Origin: Tetragonia tetragonoides
Taxonomy: Eukaryota; Streptophyta; Magnoliopsida; Caryophyllales; Aizoaceae
Reading direction: 5' to 3'
Length of the DNA: 64,000 nucleotides
Assembly: GCA_038025085.1 (NCBI GenBank)
Contig: CM076147.1
Span: 41,228,766-41,292,765, forward strand
Shown here piece by piece: positions 34,513 to 44,844 of the stretch. A program made the position numbers and the translations under genes. Numbering within the stretch: the stretch's first letter is position 1; every line of letters starts with the position of its first letter. The notes under the pieces were generated by a model, which was given only the letters and a program-made list of their open reading frames with translations, was not told the origin of the DNA and searched no databases.

Positions 34513-34870
34513 TCTGTTCTCTTTAAAATAAAAAACTGAATAGACTAATTTGAATTTAACTAAACTAAACTAAACTAAAGTAATATAAAATGAATTATTT
34601 GTACTGAACTAAAATAAGTTGATTTTATTTTTCAGCTTCAATTTTAAGAATTTATAACTAGCTCGTGCAACTCCCTACCATTTCTTATTCATTTGAAATA
34701 TATGCTGATATCTTTTCAGTGACATGTATCATCATGAATTTATAGTGGAATGAAAAATTATGTAAGTGATAAGCCTGTACATCAATTGAAATATTGAAGT
34801 GAATTGAACTAAAATAATGGAATTAACTAAACAGAATAAGAATAAAGTAAACTAAAAAAAATGTGGTAAA
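34513..34870. repeat. possible MITE with AACTAAACTAAA repeats
   Basis: GGTCTGTTCTCTTTAAAATA after TTA looks like a left terminus of the CAGTT-type MITE group. AACTAAACTAAACTAAA follows, and similar GAACTAAAATAATGGAATTA motifs occur near 34805. No matching right end. Confidence 0.35.
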
Positions 34871-35939
34871 TTGAGTTTAGAAGGTTATCTATTGGCTACT
34901 TGATTGATCTTCCTTCTTAATTACATCATCATCCACCTCTCACACCATGGAGTCAAGTCCTACACAATCTAACATAGTGCTAAAGAGTTGATATTTTGCA
35001 GCGTAGTTAATGGGGATCACTGATCTGGTCAATTGCTTCCTTTTCGAGTTTGATGAGATGTGTAGGTTGTCCAGTGTTCCTTGGCGCCTAATTGGCTACA
35101 AGTTGAATTTTGTCTGAGGTGGCATCAAGAGGTTAGGTCCTCTTAAGGAATCCCTTACTCCAAGTCTCTAACAACAAAGGCATAGTTGCATTTGAAACGT
35201 TTTGGAGGGAAAAAGTTGCACAGAGCATGGTACACATATAAATGACTTCTACTCAAGTCTATGTGGCCGGGTTGGGGCCTGGGTGGTGGTGGCGGTACCA
35301 AGAGGAGGAGAGGAGAGAGCAAATGTGTCGGTGAATGGGGACCGTCTAGTAAAAATTTATCTATTCGATGGATAGTCTACTCATTTGAAAAATTAATCAT
35401 TTTACTCGTTGTTAACGGTATTTCTTCCTAGACTATTAATTGAGTAAATTAAGCATTGTCCAATTGTTTAATGAGGTAGATTTTTTAATTTCTTTTGGAG
35501 ACTCACAATATAAGTAAGAAATATAATGATCTTGACCTTTTTAAAAAGGTAGGGATTAGCTACAATTTCTACCGAGGTGTTAGTTCCTACTTCCTACGTT
35601 AGATGAACCCTACCTGAGAGTTGAGACGACCAAAATCGAGGCCAATTCATTTCTAATTAGTTGGGTTTGCTTGCCAGGTTGCTCTGTATGTAGTGCTCTG
35701 CTACATTATTCACATGCTGTAACGGCTAACGCAATAGCCATCATTCAGGTACATTTTCTCGACATTTCCCCCATTATTTTCTTTTACATCTAACACGAGG
35801 ATTTTCATATCTTATCTGGTAGGTAGCAAATATGGACATGCATGCTCAACTATAATACATGTCCTGTCCTATGAGGGAAATAGTCAAGTACCAACTCAAT
35901 TTCTTTTCTTTATTTTTAAAAAAAAAAAAAAAAAAAAAA
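34871..35939. other. intergenic, nothing recognised
   Basis: A poly-A run at 35919-35941. A GC-rich patch at 35265-35320 has no conserved frame. Confidence 0.4.
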
Positions 35940-36060
35940 AACGAGTTAAGTGATGGTTCATCATAAAATCAATTGACAATAATAGAAAGAGTAGCCGACT
36001 TGACTTATATCTTGGCATTTTTTCCTTAAATATTCTGATGTGAGACTCTTAGTCCTCAAA
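35940..36060 (+). repeat. LTR-like fragment, second direct copy
   Basis: ATAAAATCAATTGACAATAA, then CGACTTGACTTATATCTTGG and ATTCTGATGTGAGACTC align with 25430-25570. Preceded by a long A run. Confidence 0.5.
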
Positions 36061-36960
36061 CTACTTTAATTGCATAACGTCCATAATTATTTTAATCTTT
36101 TCTCTAATTATTTTGATGTAGGACATTCATGTGCGGTTATTTGATTTTGATAAGGAAACTCATTATATAGTTTCAATAAAAACAATGAGGGATGGAAAGC
36201 TGAATCAGAAAGAGATGAGAAAAAAAAAAGGCGGCAGGATAGCATTATTAGGAGGTATCGTCAGTTGGTCACGATGGTTGTCACATACAAGATGATAAAA
36301 AATTCTTGGACCTTAGTTAGCATTAATTCTTAGCAACACATACACAAGTATAAGTAAATTGGTTGAATTAAAAAATGTCAAACAAAATGGGTGGGCTTGG
36401 TGTTTGAATTCTGACAACAAGTCAACGAGTGGTGTATGAGACGGAGGCCCACACGGCGCACGCGTGTGAGACGACCTCCTGTTGTTTGGATTTCTCAGAG
36501 TCAGAGCCCCGACAGCGACTTGTTATTCTTTCACCCCCATCATTACATTCCACTAACGCTATTTAGTCTGGAAATTTTTTAAACGTTTTCCTCCTCTCCT
36601 TAACTAATTTGTCCAAATCAATCAACGCACAACAAGATATTTATTTTTATGCTAGTATGTTTGTTGTTGAAGGGTGAATGATAGGGAGATAATGAGGGAG
36701 AGAGAGTGTGTTAATATGTAAGGGGAGAAATAAAGAGATGACACCATCCATCAATTCTTGTTTCAGTTGGACAGCAACCCAACTTCCCCCACTCATGTTC
36801 TACATTTGCCATGAAATTCCTATTATAAGAGATTCCAATTTTTGGAAAAAAAAAAGAGATTCCAAAATTATGATGATGGGCTAAAACAAGCTAAGGTTAG
36901 GCTTCACACATGTTTTCTTTTCTTTCCACTTATATATTCAATTACTAATTGAGTACAGTT
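36061..36960. other. intergenic, nothing recognised
   Basis: A CpG-rich patch at 36438-36476 (CCCACACGGCGCACGCGTGTG) stands out from AT-rich surroundings. No gene. Confidence 0.4.
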
Positions 36961-36965
36961 CGATA

Positions 36966-37158
36966 ATGTTCAATTCAATCTGTTTTGCTTTACAACACTC
37001 GAACTCATGCATTTGTTGTCACTCAGTTCATCTATGAAAAAAAAAACACACTCAATAGTATTCAGTCAATTCAGTTAAATAGTGTTCAATTTAGTCTATT
37101 TTGCTTTAGAATAACACTTGAACTCATGCATTCGTTATTGCTCAGTTCATTTATAGAT
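36966..37158. repeat. diverged tandem duplication, period about 117 bp
   Basis: TGTTCAATT at 36968 and 37084, each followed by TTTTGCTTTA, then ACTCGAACTCATGCAT or ACTTGAACTCATGCAT and CTCAGTTCAT. An open frame crossing it is not meaningful. Confidence 0.7.
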
Positions 37159-40054
37159 CGGAATCAAAGAAGAACGCACTCATAGATCATTCTACAAAAT
37201 TCAAATCCCTAAATCCGTTGTGGCTGAATACGTAGTAGATAGATTGTTTATTCCATTAATAACAAGTTTCGTTTGCTTCGCTATAATTTCTCTAACATGG
37301 TTTGTAATGAGAAAGATGCAATTAATGAGTGAATTAAATATAGTTCAATTGAAGATGTAAGTTCTTCGTTGACACTCCGGTGTCCAATTGCTTGTATGAT
37401 CAAAACTACAACGTCGATGGCTTGTATGACCAGTTTTCAACGTGATGGCCTTTAGAACCCAAAGTATAAACGATAAGGCCGATGTATATAACCTTTGTTG
37501 TTTTTAGTGAAAGACCTTTATTATTGTAAATTGTGTACATAGTAATATTGCAAAATCTTCATTTTACTTGCACAAATATATTGGGAAAACTGATTTTATT
37601 GCTAACCGTGCAACTTCTGGTACGAGGTACCATTGCAATAGATATGTATGTATTTGGGTATAAATCCGGGCTCTAAAAACCCAGAGGTAAAATGAAGATG
37701 GAACAACATGATCTGATGTCATCATGTAGTAGGCATGAGGTGCATAAGGTGACAAAAGAGAAGACCAATTGTAGGACCTTCACTCATACTCTATGTGTTT
37801 ATTGAATATTTGATCCGAGTAGAGAAAGCGTCGAGAACGTACGAGCCAATTTAACGGGACATCAAGCTTATTGGGCACACGAGGAATGACTAACAAAAGT
37901 TAGTATACATCAAATTACTCTAAAGTCTCACGAACAAGGTGGGCCATAACTCATCACATCTTCAAACCGGTAATGAACATTTTATTTTTGAAACATTCCC
38001 TTTCCTAATTTTCTTTCTTAGGTGCTTACGGCAGAGGAGCCGTTGGTCGTTTGAGTCGATTTTAATTTGGGTCGATACATATCAAGTCATAATCAGTTTA
38101 TGAAATATTCAGCTGAGGTTTGATTTTGTGTTATATTTAGATTCGTTGTTAATATACTTATCATGCTTTATTGAATTTGACTTTCTAGTCCAATAGTAAT
38201 TTTCAGCCTATTTTAAATTTAAGCACTAGATTTTTGATAATTTGAGGCACTAGATTAGATGGTAACGAATTTCGCTCCTCACAAAAGGTAAATGAACCTT
38301 TCTATTAAATAGAGAGGATCCCAGCAACTTTCCAACTCGATGATAACAAGTGTTTTATGCTTTGAATTGAATACAACTCTTTACCGCTTTTGCCCCGCCA
38401 AAAACCTAATTTATGAAAGAAAATTCAAAATAGATAATTGTTTTTATGTAGAATAATTTGATCAAAATAATTGTCAATGACATATAGTTGTATATATTGT
38501 GCTAAATTGGTTATATACACATAGATCGAGCCGCCTGTGTCAGTATTTGCGGGTTAGGTTTACTATCTTTTCTTAAAACAGAAAAAAAAAAGAAAAGAAA
38601 AAGAGAAATCCACAAGCTAAACATATTCACCAAACATGGAGGTTAACAATTGGATAATTGAGAAGAATTGTTTTAAAATTGACGGAAAACAGGAAATGAG
38701 TAGTTTCTTAAGTTCTTATTAGTTATTAGACAGACCCCCCATGCGTGTTTAATAATTGATGTTGATTGATTCCCTTCATTGATCTGGTCCACTCGTTTGC
38801 TCATGTCACCAAGTCAAAATTTAATAATTTTTTTATTGCTCAAGTCAATTTACATGAATTTGGAGTTTGACTCATCCTATATGCTGACGTTGGAAAATAT
38901 GTTTCAGATGAGAGTCAATTAATGTTAATCATTAGCTCTCCATTTCTAGCAGTTAGTCCAATTTTTTCTTACTTTTTTTAATCAAAAACTAATCTTCATT
39001 GCCTATTATTCATTGAACACAAAACTTCTAAAAGACATCTTTTCACACAAGACTTGATGTTCATTGGACTATTGAATTCTACAAAATTCTCTATCATATG
39101 GAGTAATATATTATTTGTGTGCTTTAGCTGATATTATTACAATGAGAGGTAAACGAGATAAATAGACTACAAAAATTAATTAATAAAAGATAATATTTTT
39201 TTGACATAAAACATCTTATATATTCAACTTTTATCTCTTATCTTCACACAAATTAATTATGAATATTTTCTAACAAAATTTAGGTTCACAAAAGCTATAT
39301 AAACGATACATATGAGGCCAAAATTTAAGAAAAATGTCGGTGTGAGAGAAGGGGATATAATACATTGTAAGGTAATTATTTGTGTTTATCTACCATTTTC
39401 AATTCATGAAACAAAGGAAAAATTATTAGGAAGAAAAAGTGAAGAAAACAAACATGCTTTACGCCAGTGCTCCACCAAGTCCCATATTTTATCCCTACAA
39501 ATCCAACTAGGAATTCCATTGTTTCGAACTAGACAAGCATATCATGATCAGTTGACAGCTTTTAGCTCCGAAAGATGGTAGATAATAATCTTTTATAGCA
39601 ATCATGATGCAATTGCACATAAGCGTCCATATTAGTACAACTCATAAAATAATTAATTATTAATGACAACAATATTTAATCTCATACGGAGTATATTTAA
39701 TTTATGATTAACTAGCTCGATCATCACGAAACAAACATCGAATGTAAAATTGTGTGCATAAAAAGTCATTCGATTATATAGGGAAGAGATTCCAAAATTT
39801 ATGTGTGTACCGAACCTTTTATATATATACCCTTCTCGTTAACACATTGTGCATAGGATCAAATTAATCAAATATTTAATTGTTTCGAGTAGTAGACGAT
39901 AATAATGAATAAAGAAGGAACGAAAATAATTATGGATAATAATTCCTTTCATCATTCGCAATGTTGCGCAAAATTTTTTTTAAAAAAGTTGAACAATAAT
40001 GGATGGTATATATGAGGACTAAAAGTTTCTAGCCAGAAAACAAACTTAACCGTA
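37159..40054. other. long intergenic region
   Basis: No gene recognised. The 89-residue frame at 39312-39581 shows no family resemblance. A-rich tract near 38579-38605. Confidence 0.45.
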
Positions 40055-40062
40055 CACATATG

Positions 40063-40632
40063 CAGGGCCGTAGATTAGCATGTGCCAAGTGTGCGACGAC
40101 ATAGGGCCCCGTACTTCGGAGGGCCCAATTCTGGTGAGGTGTGGCCCAACTTTAGGGAAAAAAAAAAGAAGAGGAGGAGATCAATTTTCTTGTGCTTCAT
40201 CTTTATTTGCAGTCTTCTATCTTCTCTTCAAGTCACCGTCATAATATCCCCTAAAAAAAAAAAAAAAGTTACCGTCATAATATTAATATACTCATGCCTT
40301 ATTTCTTATGGTCTCTTCCTTTTCCGTCACCAACCCATAACCATGTTCAAGGTAAAGTGTTAATTATTGTCAAAATTTTGTTCATCCTTTGTCATTATTT
40401 TATTGTATACGGCATGTTGTTTCAACTTTAACCTTCTTTTTTTCTTTCTCTTTTTTTCGGATTTATGGAAAAGATAAAGATGTTTGTTTCAAAAATTCAA
40501 GGCCTGATACAAGATATGAAGCAATGAAATTTAGATGTATTAATCTTCAGTGAAAAATTATGCCTTTCCTCATTTTAAGGGCCTAATTTATAGTTTTTGC
40601 ACATGGCCTCCAAAATGGTTGAAACGGCCCTG
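40063..40632. mobile_element. hAT-like element with CAGGGCCG ends
   Basis: Starts CAGGGCCGTAGATTAGCATG and ends GTTGAAACGGCCCTG, with identical 8-bp flanks CACATATG at 40055-40062 and 40633-40640. 570 bp with A runs inside and no transposase. CAGGGCCG termini and 8-bp duplications are typical of hAT. Confidence 0.93.
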
Positions 40633-40825
40633 CACATATGCATCTAGGAAACTCCTAAGACACATCTATACCCGATAAACCTGTTATCTGAATTGAGCTG
40701 AACCCAATAGCATCCAACACACATTAATTCGTAATCCAAATCTAACTGAATAAGCTGGTATATCCAACTCATAACAACTTCTACAAAATTATTGAAAAGC
40801 AAGCTATCAACTAAACATACATATA

Positions 40826-41010
40826 GGCCTTGTTTGGTAATTAGCGGATAGCTGATAGCGGATTGTATTAGCCGATTTGACTAGCGGAATGTATTAGCCG
40901 ATTTGACCAGTGGATTGTATTATCGGATTTATATAGAGGTGTTTGGTAAATTAGCTGATAGGTTTTAATTGTCAACTAGTTGAATATGTAAGTTGACAAA
41001 AAAGGACATG

Positions 41011-41063
<53 letters not shown>

Positions 41064-41579
41064 GGAAGGTAGAACAATTAGAAGCACTAAAAAAAATTCA
41101 TATACAAAAAATAGATACACTATAATTTACAACCTCTAAAATGACTACAAACCATCATTAAACATAAAAAATGAGTGACAAAAAAAAAATGAACAAGAAA
41201 TTGGCAAGATGTTAAACTTATGTGCAAAGTTGCCAAAGTACAACAAAAAGAAACAAGAGAATGAAACTTAAAATAATATTAGAAGGACCCACACTTGACA
41301 CTGACTCTCACGACAGTTGTGAAACAAAGCTGTTGACATATTTCACATAGGTGGCAATCACTGTAATTTAAGACAACATGTGGATAGTTGTGTCATTTAG
41401 ACCATAAATCTCAATCCTCTATTTACAAAACGCTACATTTTTAGCGGTTTTAAAATGAGAGGATTGGACCCAATCCGCTATTAACCAAACAAGTAAATTA
41501 GCGGATTCATTGGTCAAATCCTCTAAAAGTGTCCCAATCCGCTAATTTTGAGCCAATCCACTAACAACCAAACAAGGCC
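40826..41579. mobile_element. TIR element with GGCCTTGTTTGG ends, containing (TAT)n
   Basis: 754 bp. The left end GGCCTTGTTTGGTAATTAGC and right end CTAACAACCAAACAAGGCC are inverted, with AGCGGATTnTATTAGC subterminal repeats. ATA flanks at 40823-40825 and 41580-41582. A (TTA)n microsatellite at about 41012-41062 lies inside. The 3-bp target suggests Harbinger-like. No transposase frame. Confidence 0.82.
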
Positions 41580-41582
41580 ATA

Positions 41583-42118
41583 ATTATTCATTATTCAAAA
41601 TTTTTACATAAAATTGAAAATATTACATTTTATTTTTTACGCTACGACTAAAATATTCCAAAAACTAAAATTCGAACTAACTTGACTTGAGTTGACTTAT
41701 AATCCAACATCAGTACAAACTCAATTCAATTCGATTCTAAGTATAGCTGAGCTAGATTGACTTCTGAAGGAGTAAACAATAAAAAAGAAGGAAATATCTA
41801 AATTAAATTTATATTGATTAGAATGAAGATCATTCCAAAACCTATCTAATGCATGCTATCTTAATAACCCCAAAGTTACCAAGTATAGCTGAACTAGGTT
41901 GACTTCTCAAATACAATAAATATAAGTGGGTACTCCTCCAATGTCAAAGCTAGCTCCTCCTCTTACTAAATATTGAGTCTGCTTCTCAAATCTCAGGTGG
42001 TGTAATGTAATTTGTATGTTGACATGGATTGTTGATCTTCTCACTTCTCAGGAAACATTCCTTGACAAGTCTCTAATTGGGTCCCACTTTATTGGCAACT
42101 TGATTAAAATTCCTAAAA

Positions 42119-42120
<2 letters not shown>
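41583..42120. other. intergenic, nothing recognised
   Basis: A short repeated phrase (AGCTGAGCTAGATTGACTTCT and AGCTGAACTAGGTTGACTTC, at about 41747 and 41887). No gene. Confidence 0.4.

Positions 42121-42123
<3 letters not shown>

Positions 42124-42203
<80 letters not shown>
42124..42203. repeat. (TA)n microsatellite
   Basis: About 40 perfect TA units, similar in length to the tract at 15384-15463. Confidence 0.95.
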
Positions 42204-42207
<4 letters not shown>

Positions 42208-42673
42208 GCATGGTTCTAATCATTTGTCCTCTGCTTTAAGTTATAGATGTATAGTAGAATTATATTATAAAGTTTATAATAAATTATAACCCTCTTGCCC
42301 ATTACCATTCTTGTCCTCTCCTCATGTGTGCTGCTTTGTATAATTGACTTACTCAGATTTGATTGTGGAAGAAAATATTATTATTATATTGAATAAAAGA
42401 AGGATAATATAGTTCCTTCAAAAGTCTCATGGTTTATGCTTCGGTGGGGTTGGCGGTCGTGAATTCGTGATGTATATCTCTTTTTTTCTTTTTTTTTTTG
42501 ATCAACGTGATGTATATTTCTAATTATTGTTGTTGGACTCAGGGGATGGATATTACATTCGTCTTGCTAATTTGCTAGAGACAATTTTATGTTATTTTTT
42601 GAGGTGTAGACAAATTTATGTTAATTAAAGGTATCTAGTTGATCTACCATCTTAGATTTCAAAATTGTTTATA

Positions 42674-42804
42674 CTCTCCGTCCCGTATATACTTTCATTA
42701 GTATTTTTTTTTATTTTTTTTTTTCAAATCAAGAATATGCCCAAGTAAATAGGGGACATACCAAAATGATGAAACGTGTCCAAATAAATGCGGGACAGAA
42801 GGGG
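42674..42804. mobile_element. short Stowaway-like MITE
   Basis: CTCTCCGTCCCGTATATACT at the left and ATGCGGGACAGAAGGGG at the right, with TA at 42672-42673 and 42805-42806. 131 bp, ends diverged. Confidence 0.6.
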
Positions 42805-42806
42805 TA

Positions 42807-43567
42807 TAATTGTCAATTTAATAAACATTTGTGTGAGTGAGAGGGACATATTACATTGATAGTCATGGTACTTAAAAATTATCCTTTTCATGGATAAATA
42901 TGCTAACGTGAACCAAGCACTTTTTCCCACCCCTTTTTCTTAAATTGTTGTATCTAACAGAATAGTCAATCATAAATGGAAGAGTAATTGAAAGAAGACA
43001 AAGTAGAAGAGGTGTCACTATTTCTCCTTCTAATTCAAACTATGCAAACAAAAGAAACACAAATAACAATGTCTTTATATATTTGGCCTTTCCTACAAAT
43101 TAAAGGAGATGTAGAAAGCTAGTGTTGCTTGAAGGTTCAAGATTTGTCTCAATCCACTTTCTCTTTTGCTATTTTCTTCCCTGTGACAACATCATCGATC
43201 AGTTGATGCTAATTTCGATATGTTTGCAATAATAAAAACTTTGGGCAATTCAGGGCTTCATTGTCTACAGGATCTTTTTTCATGACATTAGCACTTGGAT
43301 TTTGTTAAAGATGCATGATTCTAATCATTTCATGAGTTCATTTGGGATATACACACAATCATATTCATAGTACTTTTGCTAGGAGATTGGAAAAACGTAA
43401 GAGTTTGTTGCGTCAAGAAAAAGATAGCATTTTCCGTGCTCAAGTATCCCTTTTTTTTCCCCCTCCCCCTTTAATTTGGACGTCCACCAATAATGATAGC
43501 CTTTATTATTCTTTTTTTCTTTCGGGTGAATGGTTAAATAAGATCTAATATTAAACATGCAATACAA
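42807..43567. other. intergenic, nothing recognised
   Basis: No gene or repeat boundary identified. Confidence 0.4.
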
Positions 43568-43575
43568 GTTTTTAT

Positions 43576-44122
43576 TAGAGCTGTCAAAAGCTGACACAAC
43601 ACGACAACACGACACGAACCGGACACAAATGTAGCGGGTTAGTGTTGAGAGGTTTCGACCCGTTTAATTAAATCGGTTGACACGAGTAACACGTTTAGTT
43701 AAATGGGTTAGGTTAAGGTTGAGATTTCCAACATGAAAGCAACCTGCTTACGACCCGTTTAATTAGAATTATCAAATTTAAGTTCAAATAATTTGTAACA
43801 AGTAAATAATGTAATAGAATCTCACCTATCTTGAGCATTTTAATATTTTTAGGCTATTGAATGTACACTATATATGGTTGGAACTTTTAATTTAGGTAAA
43901 TTTTTATGTTTTTTCTCATATTTCAATTAGTTTAAGATATAAGTAAAGATAAATAGGTTAACAGGTTATTAAATAGGTAACACGATTATTAAACAGGTCA
44001 AGTGCAGGTCAAGGATTCGACACGATTAATAAATGGGTTAGGTTTGGGTCAAGACATTCTCGACACGTTTAACCTTAACACGAACACGAACACGACACGA
44101 CCTGACCTATTTGACAACTCTA
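43576..44122. mobile_element. hAT-like non-autonomous element
   Basis: 547 bp, ends TAGAGCTGTCAAA and inverse TTTGACAACTCTA, with identical 8-bp flanks GTTTTTAT at 43568-43575 and 44123-44130. The interior is full of ACACGAC / GGGTTA motifs (CACAACACGACAACACGACA near the left, CACGAACACGACACGACC near the right). Confidence 0.93.
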
Positions 44123-44324
44123 GTTTTTATCTCTCACGGTACATGTACTCCAATGGGTAATGGATACAAGCTGTACAACCTGTTGTATCCATTTATATTT
44201 AAAAATACATGTAGGACCTTAAAACATTTGGGTCCTTAGCTAACATCATGTAATGAATTGTGAGAGGGAGTTGTACTCAAATAAGTACAAGTACAACTCC
44301 AGCACCCAAAAATTTGTGTATGTA

Positions 44325-44586
44325 CTCCGATCCTTCCGTCCCAAACACATTTTGTCATTTATTTTTTTCACGGTTTTCAATACACTAGTTTGATCGTAAA
44401 TAATTGAAAATATATAATAAATTTAATATAAAAATATGATTTCCCAAAAATACTATTGAAAATCAATCTAACACAAAAGTATTATTCTAATATAAATCTT
44501 TGTAAATTTTCACAAATTAACGGTCAAAGTTTATAAATTTTGACCTTAAAAAAATAAATGACAAGATTTATTTTGGATGGAACGAG
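44325..44586. mobile_element. Stowaway-type MITE
   Basis: CTCCGATCCTTCCGTCCCAA at the left and TTTTGGATGGAACGAG at the right, with TA at 44323-44324 and 44587-44588. 262 bp. It ends about 260 bp upstream of the WD40 gene start, within its upstream region. Confidence 0.8.
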
Positions 44587-44619
44587 TACATAGTTTCCTT
44601 CCCTATCCTTTTACTCATA

Positions 44620-44844
44620 AGATTACTGTGGGCCGGACTAAAAGGAAGGGTATAAGATGTTACGAATCGAGCCCATATCGGAAATAGATAAAAAGCCCAT
44701 AAATACACAACCAATAACAGCCCATGATAACTTCAGTACAATTCCGTCGTCCCTTTCTTCAACCTTTTACTCTTTGTTTGCACACCAAAATTGAAAATAC
44801 GAACTCTCACAAATCAGAAGATCCGCGAAAGAATGAATGAATGA
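44620..44844 (+). promoter_or_regulatory. presumed promoter and leader of the WDR25-like gene, with site-II-type motifs
   Basis: Four TGGGC/GCCCA motifs (near 44627, 44671, 44695 and 44720) and one CCAAT (44711) within 100 bp, with no strong TATA box. This pattern is common in constitutively expressed plant genes. Transcription start not determinable. Confidence 0.5.
44833..44844 (+). promoter_or_regulatory. overlapping upstream ATGs and a minimal uORF
   Basis: GAATGAATGAATGAATGGAT places ATGs at 44833, 44837, 44841 and 44845. The first, with A at -3, reads Met-Asn-Glu-stop and ends directly before the main ATG in the same frame. The other two open the remaining frames; one (44841) stops after 16 codons. 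Confidence 0.7.

Noticed and set aside
39312..39581. 89-residue open frame
   Set aside because: No domain, no splice context, AT-rich composition like its surroundings.
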